NCBI GenBank assembly: GCA_022821275.1
Contig: JAJEDY010000021.1
Location: forward strand, 1 to 64,000
Reading direction: 5' to 3'
Source of the DNA: Candidatus Latescibacterota bacterium
GTDB lineage: Bacteria; Latescibacterota; UBA2968
DNA: 64,000 nucleotides
Shown here: positions 25,680 through 34,914 of the stretch, one piece after another
How the letters are laid out: each line of letters opens with the position of its first letter
Position numbering within the stretch: position 1 is the stretch's first letter
The notes under the pieces: model-generated
The model's database searches: none
The model's input: the letters and a program-made list of their open reading frames with translations, nothing else
What the model was told of the DNA's origin: nothing
Position numbers and translations under genes: made by a program

Positions 25680-26549
25680 ATGAACTGGTTTAACAAGCTC
25701 AAATCTGGCATTCAGACGCTCGTGCGCAAGCGTATGCCCGAAAATATCTGGCTCAAGTGCGAGCGGTGTGAACAAATAGTTTACCGAAAGAAACTCGAGC
25801 AAAATACGGGTATCTGCCCGCATTGCAAACATCACTTTCGCATATCCAGTGCCGAATATATCTCCGCTGTGCTCGATGAAGATTCCTTTGAAGAAATAGG
25901 TCAAGAGGTCAAATCGACCGATCCGCTCACATTTGTCGATCTACAACCCTATCCCGATCGGCTCAAAGAGTATCGCAAACGCACCGATATGGATGCCGCT
26001 GTTTTGGCTGGTGTGGGTAAGATTAATGGTGCGTCTGTGGGCATTGCCGTGCATGAATTTGGTTTTATGGGTGGGTCACTCGGTTCGGCTGAAGGAGAGC
26101 GAATTTGTCGGGTGATTGACCGATGTATGCGCGATCAATTGCCTCTAATTATTGTGTGCCGATCCGGTGGTGCGCGCATGCAAGAGAGTATTTTTTCGCT
26201 GATGCAAATGGCGAAAGTCAATGCCAAGTTATCGCAATTTTCAGATGCGGGACTGCTGTTTATTTCCGTTCTGATAGATCCCACAACAGCCGGTGTAAAT
26301 GCCAGTTATGCGTCAATTGGCGATATCAATATCGCCGAGCCAAATGCGTTGATCGGATTTACGGGATCGCGTATTACAGGGTCTTCTGTGAGTGCTTCCG
26401 AGATGGAAGCTCTGCGGCAAGCACAGCGCGCGGAGCAAGTGCTCGAACACGGTTTTGTCGATATGATTGTTTCTCGAGATAAAATGAGAGCAACCCTGTC
26501 TCAGTTGATTGAGATGCTGAGTAAAGAGCCACCCGAGGTTACTTCATGA
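25680..26549 (+). CDS. accD: Acetyl-CoA carboxylase carboxyltransferase subunit beta
   Basis: Forms the carboxyltransferase with AccA and makes malonyl-CoA for fatty acid synthesis. 289 residues from the ATG at 25680 (GGAGA six nt upstream). The zinc finger is C27-x2-C30 ... C46-x2-C49. The crotonase-type core carries FMGGSLGSAEGERI, CRSGGARMQES and the ADVE-like GDINIAEPNALIGFTGSR. accA is not in the window. Its stop overlaps aroQ by 4 nt (ATGA). Confidence 0.96.
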   Translation: MNWFNKLKSGIQTLVRKRMPENIWLKCERCEQIVYRKKLEQNTGICPHCKHHFRISSAEYISAVLDEDSFEEIGQEVKSTDPLTFVDLQPYPDRLKEYRKRTDMDAAVLAGVGKINGASVGIAVHEFGFMGGSLGSAEGERICRVIDRCMRDQLPLIIVCRSGGARMQESIFSLMQMAKVNAKLSQFSDAGLLFISVLIDPTTAGVNASYASIGDINIAEPNALIGFTGSRITGSSVSASEMEALRQAQRAEQVLEHGFVDMIVSRDKMRATLSQLIEMLSKEPPEVTS

Positions 26550-26998
26550 AAATTCTCGTTTTACAAGGTCCCAATATCAACATGCTGGGGCGGCGCAAAG
26601 CAGAGCACTACGGTACTGTGACAATGGACGAGGTTCACGCACGTCTCGAACAAAAGGCGGATGGTCTGGATTGCGAGATTGCGTGTTTTCAGTCGAATTA
26701 CGAGGGAGCACTCGTTGAAAAAGTGCAGGAGATGCGCGATTCTGTAGATGGTATTCTCATAAATCCCGCAGGGTTGACCACAACGAGCGTATCGCTGCGA
26801 GACGCGCTTGAAGACGCGGGTTTACCACTGGTCGAAATTCATCTGTCCAATATCCACGCGCGGGAAGCATGGCGGCGGCATTCTCTGTTTTCTGAAATTG
26901 CAGTGGGTATTCTTGCCGGATTCAGGTGGCGAGGCTATGTGTCGGCGCTTGAGATGCTGGTCGGTATGTTGCGAGATGAAGTAAAAAGTGAGAGATGA
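26546..26998 (+). CDS. aroQ: Type II 3-dehydroquinate dehydratase
   Basis: Third step of the shikimate pathway. 150 residues, normal length for this dodecameric enzyme. Visible active-site parts are GPNINMLGRRKAEHYG with the catalytic Tyr, FQSNYEGALVEKV, LINPAGLTTTSVSLRDAL and VEIHLSNIHAREAWRRHS with the catalytic His and substrate Arg. It is translationally coupled to accD by ATGA overlap, an unusual pairing of fatty acid and aromatic amino acid genes. Confidence 0.95.
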   Translation: MKILVLQGPNINMLGRRKAEHYGTVTMDEVHARLEQKADGLDCEIACFQSNYEGALVEKVQEMRDSVDGILINPAGLTTTSVSLRDALEDAGLPLVEIHLSNIHAREAWRRHSLFSEIAVGILAGFRWRGYVSALEMLVGMLRDEVKSER

Positions 26999-27044
26999 GA
27001 AGTGTGAATCGGTGTACAACTCTCACCTCTGTCCATCCTGTTAT

Positions 27045-27066
27045 CCCGATCTATATCGGGGTTTTA
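27045..27066. terminator. Weak intrinsic terminator between convergent genes
   Basis: CCCGAT (27045-27050) pairs with ATCGGG (27055-27060) around a 4-nt loop, followed by GTTTTAT. It is the only hairpin between aroQ and the NadD-like gene. Confidence 0.45.
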
Positions 27067-27104
27067 TCCTTCCTCCATCCTTCCTATTTACTCTCTTAAC
27101 TTTT

Positions 27105-27833
27105 TCACTCCCGGTAAAGGTCAAATGTCTCTATAAATTGGGCGATAGATTCTGGCACGAGGTCGGTGATGGAATCTCCTGCTCGGATGCGTTTGCGTAC
27201 CTCAGTAGAGGAAATATTGCCAAAGGATGGGGGTAGTTGAAGAGGGTGTACGCGGTTTGTAAAAGGCGCGCATTCGGGGCGTGACATAAATCTGTGAAAG
27301 ACTGCCCGCGAAGGATTTTCGCGGTTGGCAGATATAATGTGACACAGTGAAAATAGCACCGTGAGTTCAGCGATCATGTCGGTGTAATAGCGCGGATCAA
27401 AGATGCGTATCAGGGTGTCGTATCCGACGAGAAAGTAGATTTGGGTGTCGGGTGAATAATGTGCTCTGAGTGCGCGTGCTTTGTCGATAAAGCGGGCATG
27501 GCTACACCCAGCAATTGACAGGCAGGTGCCCAATTGGGTATCAGAATCCGCGTAATTGACCATCATGGCGAGGCGTTGGCCCAGGTCTGCACCAAAGAGG
27601 GCTTTATCGACATTGGCTTTGGCGAGGAGGAGGACGATTTCGTCAAAGTTAAAAGCATTTTGTGCATGGTGTACAAGTGCTTCGTGGGCAAGGGTGAGCG
27701 GATTAAAGGATGCGTCGAGTACCCCGATATGTTTGGGTTGTGGAGGTGCGGCTCGATGTACAAATCGCACCGCAGGGGTATTGTGGGGATTGAGGCTATC
27801 TATGAGGGTGCGGTAGTTTTCAAGGGTGTCCAT
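27105..27833 (-). CDS. Nicotinate/nicotinamide nucleotide adenylyltransferase-like protein
   Basis: 242 residues of the nucleotidyltransferase superfamily. GVLDASFNPLTLAHEALV is the G-x-F-x-P-x-T-x-x-H mononucleotide-binding loop, and ISSTEVRKRIRAG is the ISSTxxR motif that holds the ATP phosphates. YFLVGYDTLIRIFDPRYY matches the GxDxL(F) region of NadD/NMNAT enzymes. The sequence is more like the larger NMNAT-type branch than canonical NadD, so it may use NMN, NaMN or both. It is divergent from the LolA-like gene. Confidence 0.75.
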   Translation of the reverse strand: MDTLENYRTLIDSLNPHNTPAVRFVHRAAPPQPKHIGVLDASFNPLTLAHEALVHHAQNAFNFDEIVLLLAKANVDKALFGADLGQRLAMMVNYADSDTQLGTCLSIAGCSHARFIDKARALRAHYSPDTQIYFLVGYDTLIRIFDPRYYTDMIAELTVLFSLCHIISANRENPSRAVFHRFMSRPECAPFTNRVHPLQLPPSFGNISSTEVRKRIRAGDSITDLVPESIAQFIETFDLYRE

Positions 27834-27881
27834 GATGAGAGAAATTTATGTTAGAGGCTGGTGTGGGGCAAGGAGAAATAC

Positions 27882-28649
27882 ATGAGGATATTACAGATGG
27901 TTTACCGATTGTTTTTAATGGCATTTGTCATTCTGTTTGCCAATCCCGTTGCGCCGTTGGCATCTGAGCGGGATGTGGAATCTATTGTGAGGAAAATCGA
28001 CGAACTTTACCGCAGCAAAACCAGCGTGGCGGATATGGAGATGCAGATTGTTACGCCGCACTGGGAACGCACGCTGTCGCTGAGGGTGTGGACAAAGGGG
28101 ATGGATAAGACGTTCATCCGCATCGATGCGCCCAAAAAGGAAAAGGGCGTTACGACGCTGCGTATCGGCAACGAGATGTGGAACTATCTTCCAAAGACCA
28201 ATAAGGTGATAAAAGTGCCGCCCTCGATGATGATGGGGTCGTGGATGGGGTCGGATTTTACAAATGACGACCTCGTCAAAGAGTCGTCAATGCTCAATGA
28301 TTATACCTACGATCTGATTGTGCCGGATGACGCACAACCGGGTTTTCTGTACATCCGGTTCATTCCAAAGGAAGATTCTCCGATTGTTTGGGGCAAGCTC
28401 ATCACGGCTGTGCGGGCAGATGATCTGATTCCGGTGTGGCAACATTTCTACGACGAGAAGGGCAATTTGATGCGGGTCTTGAATTTCAAGGAGATTGTGT
28501 CATTTGGCGGCAAGACGATTCCATCTTTGATGGAGATGGTGCCGCAGAACAAGGACAGGCACAAAACCGTTATGCGTTATCTCAAGGCCGAGTTTGATGT
28601 GCAGATAGATGACGATGTATTCACGCGGCGCAATCTTCAGAGGAAATGA
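27882..28649 (+). CDS. Outer-membrane lipoprotein-sorting (LolA-like) periplasmic protein
   Basis: 255 residues from the ATG at 27882 with AGGAGA upstream. A signal peptide (basic start, MAFVILFANPVAPLA core) is followed by a LolA/LppX-like half-barrel: DMEMQIVTP, LSLRVWTKGMDKTFIRI, GNEMWNYLPKTNKVIKVPP and a YLKAEFDVQIDDDVFTRRNL ending. COG2834 proteins of this type bind acyl chains or lipoproteins. It overlaps the first permease gene by 4 nt, so it is built as the soluble carrier of the following ABC exporter. Confidence 0.88.
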   Translation: MRILQMVYRLFLMAFVILFANPVAPLASERDVESIVRKIDELYRSKTSVADMEMQIVTPHWERTLSLRVWTKGMDKTFIRIDAPKKEKGVTTLRIGNEMWNYLPKTNKVIKVPPSMMMGSWMGSDFTNDDLVKESSMLNDYTYDLIVPDDAQPGFLYIRFIPKEDSPIVWGKLITAVRADDLIPVWQHFYDEKGNLMRVLNFKEIVSFGGKTIPSLMEMVPQNKDRHKTVMRYLKAEFDVQIDDDVFTRRNLQRK

Positions 28650-29860
28650 CGATGCTCAAAATAGCATTTCGCAATATCTTCCGCCAGAGGCGGCGTACTG
28701 TGCTGACTGCGCTTGCAATGATCGTGGGGTTCACGCTTTCGTCGGTCTTTATTGGCTGGTCAGATGGCGCGTATTCAGATATTATTTCAATGTTCACGAG
28801 GAATCGCATCGGGCATATTCAGGTGCATCGCGCGGGCTATCTCGACAAGCCGTCGCTTTACGATGTGATCGAGGGTTATGAATCTATTGGCGAAAAAATT
28901 GCCGGGGTTGATGGGGTAGAGGCATGGACGCCGCGTATCTATTCGGCGGGGCTCGGTTCGGTGGGCGATAAGACAATGGGAGTGCAAATTATCGGCGTGG
29001 ATGTGGGGCGCGAGGTGAAGGCCACGCAGTTTGATCGAAAGATCACCAGAGGGGCGATATTTTCAGACGCCGCGCGCGAAGCGATTCTCGGCGTTGGATT
29101 GGCGCGTATTTTGAAGGCGGATGTAGGTCGCGAAATTGTGCTCGTCACACAGGGAACAGATGGTGCTATCGCCAATGATTTGTACACGATTATCGGCATT
29201 GCGAAAAGCGGCGATAAAGCGACTGATCGGATGGCGTGCTATCTCCATATCAATGACGCGCAGGACTTGCTCGTGCTCAATGGGCGCGTTCACGAAATTG
29301 CCGTGATCGCTGAAGCGTTGGATCGCGTTCCCAAAATCACCGCTGCGATTGAGGCACAGATCAACGATGCAAAGCTCGAGGTATCGCCGTGGCAGGTCGT
29401 CGCCAAATCATTTTATCGCGCAATGCAGGCCGATAGACAGGGCGATCTTATCGGGCGCATGATTATTATGCTGATTGTCGCTATTGGCGTGCTGAATACG
29501 GTGTTGATGTCGGTTTTAGAACGCACGCGAGAGTACGGCGTGTTGAAAGCGATGGGGACAAAGCCGAGTCAGATCTTTGGCGTGGTGGTGGCTGAGGTGA
29601 CGTTCATCGCGCTTGGTAGCATTATCATTGGCGCAATGTGTGGCGCGAGTCTCAATTATTTGCTGTCTATCTACGGCATTTCACTGCCGCAAGAGTTCTC
29701 CTATGGGGGTATTGTGTTTCAGACGATGTACGCCGCGGTCACTGTGCGAAGCCTTGCAATTCCCGCAGTTACGGTTCTTGTCTCTGCAATTTTTGTCAGC
29801 CTGTTTCCCGCGCTGAGAGCTGCGCGAATTGCCCCGGCCAGCGCGATGAGAACGCATTAG
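28646..29860 (+). CDS. FtsX-type ABC transporter permease (LolC/E-like), first subunit
   Basis: 404 residues. It has an N-terminal membrane helix after a short basic segment (IAFRNIFRQRRRTVLTALAM), a periplasmic domain of about 220 residues, then three C-terminal helices (MIIMLIVAIGVLNTVLMSVLERTREYG onward) with the FtsX motif EYGVLKAMGTKPSQI. The ATG at 28646 overlaps the LolA-like stop; a second ATG two codons later has better spacing to AGGA. It should pair with the following permease and the LolD-like ATPase in the inner membrane. Confidence 0.9.
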   Translation: MTMLKIAFRNIFRQRRRTVLTALAMIVGFTLSSVFIGWSDGAYSDIISMFTRNRIGHIQVHRAGYLDKPSLYDVIEGYESIGEKIAGVDGVEAWTPRIYSAGLGSVGDKTMGVQIIGVDVGREVKATQFDRKITRGAIFSDAAREAILGVGLARILKADVGREIVLVTQGTDGAIANDLYTIIGIAKSGDKATDRMACYLHINDAQDLLVLNGRVHEIAVIAEALDRVPKITAAIEAQINDAKLEVSPWQVVAKSFYRAMQADRQGDLIGRMIIMLIVAIGVLNTVLMSVLERTREYGVLKAMGTKPSQIFGVVVAEVTFIALGSIIIGAMCGASLNYLLSIYGISLPQEFSYGGIVFQTMYAAVTVRSLAIPAVTVLVSAIFVSLFPALRAARIAPASAMRTH

Positions 29861-29865
29861 GAACT

Positions 29866-31095
29866 ATGTCCTGGATACTGATAAAGCTCGCGTGGAAGAA
29901 TCTCTTTCGGCATAAACGCCGCTCCATCATTGCTGCGACAGCGATGGGAATTGGTCTTGCTGCTCTTATCTTTGCCGATGCACTCTGGTTGGGGATGGAG
30001 CAGAACATGGTCAAAACGGCGACGGCGTCATTTCTGGGAGATGGACAGATTCATCGAGAGGGGTTTTCCGACGAGCAGGTAGTCGAGTTGACGATTAACC
30101 AGCTCAATGCGGTGGTCGCCGATCTTCGGCGGGATGGTATCGTGGCGCACTTCACCTTACGGACATTCGCCTTTGGTATGATAACTTCACCCGCAACTGT
30201 CGCGGCGGTCAATCTCGTGGGTGTGGATCCATCTACCGAACAGTATCTGTCTCTAATTGACGATGCGATTATTGAGGGCGCGTATTTTGAGGGATCAAAT
30301 CCGCGGGATATTGTCATCGGTGAGGAACTCGTGGAACGCCTTGAGGTGGGGTTAAACGACAGGGTTGTCGTGACGGTGGCGCAAGCCGGGAGCGGCGATC
30401 TCTCGCAAGAGATGTTTCGCGTTTCTGGTATTTATCGTTTTGCCGACGAGGAAATGAACAGCGGCATGGCGTTTATCCGATTGGGGAAGGCGCAGCAGAT
30501 GCTCGCACTCGGCGCAGGGACGCACGAGATCGCGCTGAAGTTCATTGATTCGACATTAGCCGAGGATCAGAATCTGCCGTTTTGGAGAACTTATTCGCAA
30601 GGGGGAAACAAAGCGCGCAGTTGGACAGAGGTTTTGCCAGAGGTGCAAGCGATGTTCGAGATGTCGAAGTTCAGCAAGTACATTATGGGTGTTGTGCTGT
30701 TTGGCGTGGTTGTTTTTGGCATTGTCAATACGCTGTTTATGTCGCTTTACGAACGGATGTTTGAATTTGGCGTGTTGCGAGCAATTGGCACGCGGTCGTT
30801 TGGCATGGCGCGACTGATTCTGTTTGAGGCAGGGGCGTTGGCAGTTCTGGGTATTGTTTTGGGTACGATTTTTGGGTTCTGTGTCACTTTAATTTTTGCG
30901 ACGATTGGCATTGACTATACGGGGATCGAGATGATGGGAATCACCATGCAGGAGTTGATCTATCCTGAGATGCGTATCCAGCCGTTCATTTTTTATTCGA
31001 TCTGGATCTTTGTCTTCACGCTTATCGCGGGGCTGTATCCGGCGCGGTATGCGGCGAAGATGTCTGTGGCAACGGCGATGCGAAAGAGTTTCTGA
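29866..31095 (+). CDS. FtsX-type ABC transporter permease, second subunit
   Basis: 409 residues from the ATG at 29866 (TAGGA upstream; the frame is open further up only inside the previous gene). The architecture matches its neighbour: N-terminal helix after LAWKNLFRHKRRS, periplasmic domain, three C-terminal helices with MFEFGVLRAIGTRSFGMARL. The two permeases are clearly different sequences, as expected for a heterodimer such as LolCE. Confidence 0.9.
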   Translation: MSWILIKLAWKNLFRHKRRSIIAATAMGIGLAALIFADALWLGMEQNMVKTATASFLGDGQIHREGFSDEQVVELTINQLNAVVADLRRDGIVAHFTLRTFAFGMITSPATVAAVNLVGVDPSTEQYLSLIDDAIIEGAYFEGSNPRDIVIGEELVERLEVGLNDRVVVTVAQAGSGDLSQEMFRVSGIYRFADEEMNSGMAFIRLGKAQQMLALGAGTHEIALKFIDSTLAEDQNLPFWRTYSQGGNKARSWTEVLPEVQAMFEMSKFSKYIMGVVLFGVVVFGIVNTLFMSLYERMFEFGVLRAIGTRSFGMARLILFEAGALAVLGIVLGTIFGFCVTLIFATIGIDYTGIEMMGITMQELIYPEMRIQPFIFYSIWIFVFTLIAGLYPARYAAKMSVATAMRKSF

Positions 31096-31106
31096 AGGAG
31101 ATATCC

Positions 31107-31799
31107 GTGGCACCTGTCATTGTGACAGAAGGAGTGACCAGGGTTTATTCGGACGATGGCGTGCCCGTTCACGCCTTGCGCGGGATTGATTTGACCATTG
31201 AGCGAGGTGAATTTGCGGCGTTGGTTGGGCCATCTGGGTCTGGAAAAACGACTTTTCTCAATGTCATCTCTGGGCTGGATACACCAACAGATGGAAAGGT
31301 ATGGCTCAATGGCAAACTTTTGTCGCGTATGAGCGGTAACGCGCTTTCGGATTTTCGACGGGACAATATCGGATTTGTTTTTCAAGCGTACAATTTGATT
31401 CCTGTGCTGACCGTCGAGGAGAATATCGAATACATCATGCTCCTGCAAAAGATACCCAAAGCTGAACGGCACGAGCGCGTGCTGGCGATACTGGATGAGG
31501 TGGGATTGGGTGGGATGGAGAGTCGCAAGCCGACGCAACTTTCGGGTGGACAGCAGCAGCGGGTCGCTATTGCGCGGGCTATGGTGTCTCAGCCCGCGAC
31601 TATTATGGCGGATGAACCGACAGCGAATCTCGATTCAAAGATTGGCGCAGAGTTGCTCGATATGATGTATCGGCTCAATATGCAGACTGAAATGACATTT
31701 ATTTTTTCTACGCACGACCCGATGGTGATGGCGCGCGCGCGGCGGCTGATTACGCTGAAAGATGGACAGATTGAGCGCGATGAGGTGAGGTCGCCATGA
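31107..31799 (+). CDS. ABC transporter ATP-binding protein (LolD/MacB type)
   Basis: 230 residues, GTG start with GAAGGAG upstream. All nucleotide-binding motifs are intact: Walker A GPSGSGKT, Q-loop VFQAYNLIP, signature LSGGQQQRVAIARA, Walker B TIMADEPTANLD and switch His in FSTHDP. The LIPVLTVEENI segment is typical of the LolD/MacB/FtsE group that drives FtsX-type permeases by mechanotransmission. It overlaps the barrel gene by 4 nt. Confidence 0.94.
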   Translation: MAPVIVTEGVTRVYSDDGVPVHALRGIDLTIERGEFAALVGPSGSGKTTFLNVISGLDTPTDGKVWLNGKLLSRMSGNALSDFRRDNIGFVFQAYNLIPVLTVEENIEYIMLLQKIPKAERHERVLAILDEVGLGGMESRKPTQLSGGQQQRVAIARAMVSQPATIMADEPTANLDSKIGAELLDMMYRLNMQTEMTFIFSTHDPMVMARARRLITLKDGQIERDEVRSP

Positions 31800-32965
31800 G
31801 ATGGCTCGTTGGGCCAATGATTGTGCTTTTGCCACATGTCGGCATGACTGCACAACTGAGCGGTTTTTACAAGAGTTTTTCCGTCGCCTTTGATTCGCCA
31901 CACGCGGGTGTTCCTGTGAGGGGTATGGTGAGTAATCGGCTGCGGATTAATCTCGCCAATTCGTTCAGTGAGTACATGTCGTTTGATCTCGCCTACGACT
32001 TTATCCTGCGTATTCAGAATGAGAACCGGGCGGAGGTCCTTACCATTGATCCGCACGATTACCGCGTTGCCGATCTGAGATCGCCTATTTATCCCGGCGA
32101 CAATGAATTCAGTAGCGTCGGTGTGTTTCAAAACTTCGACCGCGCCAGTGTGACAACTCGGTTGCCATTTGCAGATGTGATTGTCGGGCGCCAGGCAATT
32201 GCGTGGGGAAGTGCGCGGGTCGTCAATCCGACGGATGTGATTGCGCCGTTTATCTATAGTGAATTAGATACGGAAGATCGACCCGGTGTCGATGCCGTGC
32301 GCGTGCGCCTTCCGATTGGAGCATTGAGCGAAGTCGATGTGGGGTATGTGTTTGGGCGGGACTTCGCGGTTGATCAGAGCGCGTTTTTTGCCCGCAGTCA
32401 ATTCAATGTGGCGGAAACCGATGTGTCGCCGCTGTTCGTCCATTTTCGCGAGCAGTTGCTCGTTGGTATTGATGTTGCGCGTGGTATTGGGAGTGTTGGT
32501 GCGTGGATAGAAGGTACTCGCGTTTTTACGATGGGACGAGATGCTGCGATTAGCGACTATTTTCGCATATCTACGGGCGCGGATTACAGTTTCGGTGAGA
32601 CTTATGGATTCATCGAATATCATTTCAATGGAGCGGGGGTGCGCGATCCAGAAGATTATCTCGTCAACTTAAATCGCTCGATATATCGCGATGCCGCTGT
32701 CTATCTTATGGGCGCTCACTACTTCGCGCTCGGTGCCACCCATCAATTCACGCCGCTGGTCGCGTTGAGCGGACAGTTTCTCGCAAATGTCACAGATCCT
32801 TCATTCTTTTTTGCACCTGCTATCGAATACAATATCGAGCAAGATTTCTACCTTTCTGCGGGTGCGTTTATAGGTATTGGCGATCGTCCACAGGGTGAGT
32901 ATTTCCAATCTGAGTTCGGCGGGTATTCCAATATCCTGTTTCTTTCGTTCCGGATTTACTACTGA
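31796..32965 (+). CDS. Outer-membrane beta-barrel protein encoded with the Lol-like exporter
   Basis: 389 residues, signal peptide (MRWLVGPMIVLLPHVGMTAQ) and then alternating strands rich in aromatic ends, finishing SNILFLSFRIYY with the C-terminal aromatic residue expected for barrel insertion. The VGRQAIAWGSARVVNPTDV stretch recalls DUF1302-like and related outer-membrane proteins encoded beside LolA-like proteins and exporters. It starts inside the ATPase gene (ATGA). It probably acts as the outer-membrane end of the export route; cargo is unknown. Confidence 0.75.
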   Translation: MRWLVGPMIVLLPHVGMTAQLSGFYKSFSVAFDSPHAGVPVRGMVSNRLRINLANSFSEYMSFDLAYDFILRIQNENRAEVLTIDPHDYRVADLRSPIYPGDNEFSSVGVFQNFDRASVTTRLPFADVIVGRQAIAWGSARVVNPTDVIAPFIYSELDTEDRPGVDAVRVRLPIGALSEVDVGYVFGRDFAVDQSAFFARSQFNVAETDVSPLFVHFREQLLVGIDVARGIGSVGAWIEGTRVFTMGRDAAISDYFRISTGADYSFGETYGFIEYHFNGAGVRDPEDYLVNLNRSIYRDAAVYLMGAHYFALGATHQFTPLVALSGQFLANVTDPSFFFAPAIEYNIEQDFYLSAGAFIGIGDRPQGEYFQSEFGGYSNILFLSFRIYY

Positions 32966-33070
32966 CGCAAGCCAGACTTTGATCATTTTTCTTGACTTCA
33001 CCTTTACTACGCGTTTTCATATCAGCGCAACGGAGATAACTGATAACAGTTTTTTTTAGGAGGTAACGCG

Positions 33071-33934
33071 ATGCATGTGGGTATGCGAATCCCGCCGATG
33101 GGGCGGGAAATGGGTCTGGATGGCATTATTCAGTGGGCAGCAGAAAATGGTTTGGGGTCGATTGATTTGCCAGAAGTAGATGCTGAAATTCGCAAGTTGT
33201 GTGACAGTGCTGGGATTGGAATTGGTACTGTGGATTGGGGAGCAGGCGGTGGGTTATTGAGTAAAGATGAAGGTGCGCGAGAAGAAGCTGTAGCCGCGAT
33301 GAAAGCGCGCATTCAGGCAGTTGGTGAATACGGTTCAGGGGTGATTTTTTTATGTTTGGCTCCCGATGACCGATTGCAGGCACGGGCTGAGACATTTGAG
33401 GTGTTCAAGCAGGTTTATCCAGAGGTTGTGAAAGAGGCAGAAGCACACGGGGTTTTTCTCGCTATAGAACCCTGGCCCGGTCCGGCGCCTGCGTATCCGA
33501 ATTTGGGTTGTACACCCGAGACCTTGCGAGCGGTTTTTGAGGTTGTTCCGTCACCCAATCTGGGTATTTGTTACGATCCGTCGCATTTTGCGCGCATCGG
33601 GGTCGATTACAAGCGGGTACTGATGGAGTTTGGCAGCCGGGTGCGGCATGTGCATGCAAAGGATACCGAATTGTTGGCGGATGGATTGTACGAGTTTGGC
33701 TGTTTGGGCCAATCGTTTGGGCAGCGCTACGGTTATGGCGAGGGGTGGTGGCGTTACTGCATTCCCGGTTGGGGCGTGGTGGATTGGAAATGGGTGATTG
33801 CGCGTCTGGAAGAATTGGGCTATGACGGGCCGCTGGCCATTGAATTGGAAGATCACCGCTACAGCGGTAGTGCCGAAAAGAATGCAGCGGGTATTTTGGC
33901 TGCGAAAAGCTATCTCGAAGATATTTTGGGATGA
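33071..33934 (+). CDS. Sugar phosphate isomerase/epimerase-like TIM barrel
   Basis: 287 residues with the best ribosome site of the window (TTAGGAGGTAACGCG before the ATG). Metal-site residues of the xylose-isomerase-like family can be followed: FLAIEPWPGP (Glu), GICYDPSHF (Asp, His), VRHVHAKDTE (His, Asp) and the closing LAIELEDHRY (Glu). It stands alone between terminators. Substrate unknown; relatives include inosose isomerases and ketose 3-epimerases. Confidence 0.88.
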   Translation: MHVGMRIPPMGREMGLDGIIQWAAENGLGSIDLPEVDAEIRKLCDSAGIGIGTVDWGAGGGLLSKDEGAREEAVAAMKARIQAVGEYGSGVIFLCLAPDDRLQARAETFEVFKQVYPEVVKEAEAHGVFLAIEPWPGPAPAYPNLGCTPETLRAVFEVVPSPNLGICYDPSHFARIGVDYKRVLMEFGSRVRHVHAKDTELLADGLYEFGCLGQSFGQRYGYGEGWWRYCIPGWGVVDWKWVIARLEELGYDGPLAIELEDHRYSGSAEKNAAGILAAKSYLEDILG

Positions 33935-33956
33935 ATCATTCGGTACCGAGCAAGGC

Positions 33957-33992
33957 AAAGCCTCCACAAGCGATGTACTGTGGAGGCTTTTT
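33957..33992. terminator. Intrinsic terminator between convergent genes
   Basis: AAAGCCTCCACA (33957-33968) pairs with TGTGGAGGCTTT (33979-33990) and continues into TT. It serves the isomerase gene and probably also sucD from the other side. Confidence 0.85.
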
Positions 33993-34011
33993 GTCTTTTA
34001 AGTAGTAATGC

Positions 34012-34893
34012 TTATAGGGCGCGTTTCATTGTTGCGCCCATTTCGGCGGGGCTTTCGCACACGTGAATGCCGGCTTCTCGAAGCGCGGTCATTTTGTCGG
34101 CGGCGGTGCCCTGGCCGCCAGAGATAATTGCGCCTGCGTGCCCCATGCGTCGCCCCGGAGGCGCTGTTTGGCCCGCAATAAAACTGACTACGGGTTTGCC
34201 AAAGTGCGCTTTGATATAAGCGGCTGCTTCTTCTTCTGCGGTGCCGCCAATTTCCCCGATCATGATGACGGCATCTGTGTCGGGGTCGTCCTTGAAGAGC
34301 GCGAGGCAGTCTGTGAAGGTTGTGCCAATGATTGGGTCGCCGCCAATGCCCACACACGAGGATTGACCAAAGCCACTGTCGGTGAGTTGAGAGACAGCTT
34401 CATAGGTGAGTGTGCCGCTGCGCGAAATAACACCAATGTGACCTTCGCGGTGAATGGCGCCGGGCATAATGCCGATTTTGCACTTGCCCGGAGAAATCAG
34501 GCCCGGACAATTGGGGCCGATCAAGCGCGTGTTTTTATCGGTCAGATAGTGTTTGGCTTTTAGCATGTCGAGCACGGGAATGTTCTCGGAGATGCAAACG
34601 ACCAGAGGTAAGTCTGCATCGGCTGCTTCCATGATGGTGTCGGCAGCAAAGGGCGCGGGAACAAAATTGGCCGATGCCGTGGCACCTGTTTGTTCTACGG
34701 CATCGGATACAGTGTCAAAAACGGGTATGCCATCCACGCTCTCGCCGCCTTTGCCCGCGTTGACCACGCCGACGATTTGAGTGCCGTATTCGACCATTTG
34801 TTGCAGATGAAATCGCGCTTCGCCACCCATTGCCCTGCTGCTGGAAAAGCTCTGGACGATTACGCGGGTGTTGCTGTCAATGAGGATGCTCAT
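34012..34893 (-). CDS. sucD: Succinate--CoA ligase subunit alpha with an atypical CoA loop
   Basis: 293 residues, aligned along its length with SucD of the TCA cycle. The phosphohistidine is H252 (RRMGHAGAI), and [31 protein letters not shown] and [13 protein letters not shown] are all present. The N-terminal CoA-binding loop, normally Q-G-F/I-T-G-x-x-G-x-F-H, is instead [15 protein letters not shown] (residues 15-29), about five residues longer and without the GxTG pattern; TPGKGG is also changed to NAGKGG. No frameshift explains this. sucC is not adjacent. GGAG precedes the ATG; rpiA lies upstream on the same strand. Confidence 0.9.
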   Translation of the reverse strand: MSILIDSNTRVIVQSFSSSRAMGGEARFHLQQMVEYGTQIVGVVNAGKGGESVDGIPVFDTVSDAVEQTGATASANFVPAPFAADTIMEAADADLPLVVCISENIPVLDMLKAKHYLTDKNTRLIGPNCPGLISPGKCKIGIMPGAIHREGHIGVISRSGTLTYEAVSQLTDSGFGQSSCVGIGGDPIIGTTFTDCLALFKDDPDTDAVIMIGEIGGTAEEEAAAYIKAHFGKPVVSFIAGQTAPPGRRMGHAGAIISGGQGTAADKMTALREAGIHVCESPAEMGATMKRAL

Positions 34894-34914
34894 AAAATCT
34901 CCAGTTTTCGTTTA

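Noticed and set aside
34805-34893. Frameshift as cause of the odd sucD loop
   Set aside because: Other frames do not give the usual GxTGxxG motif, and the frame is intact before and after.
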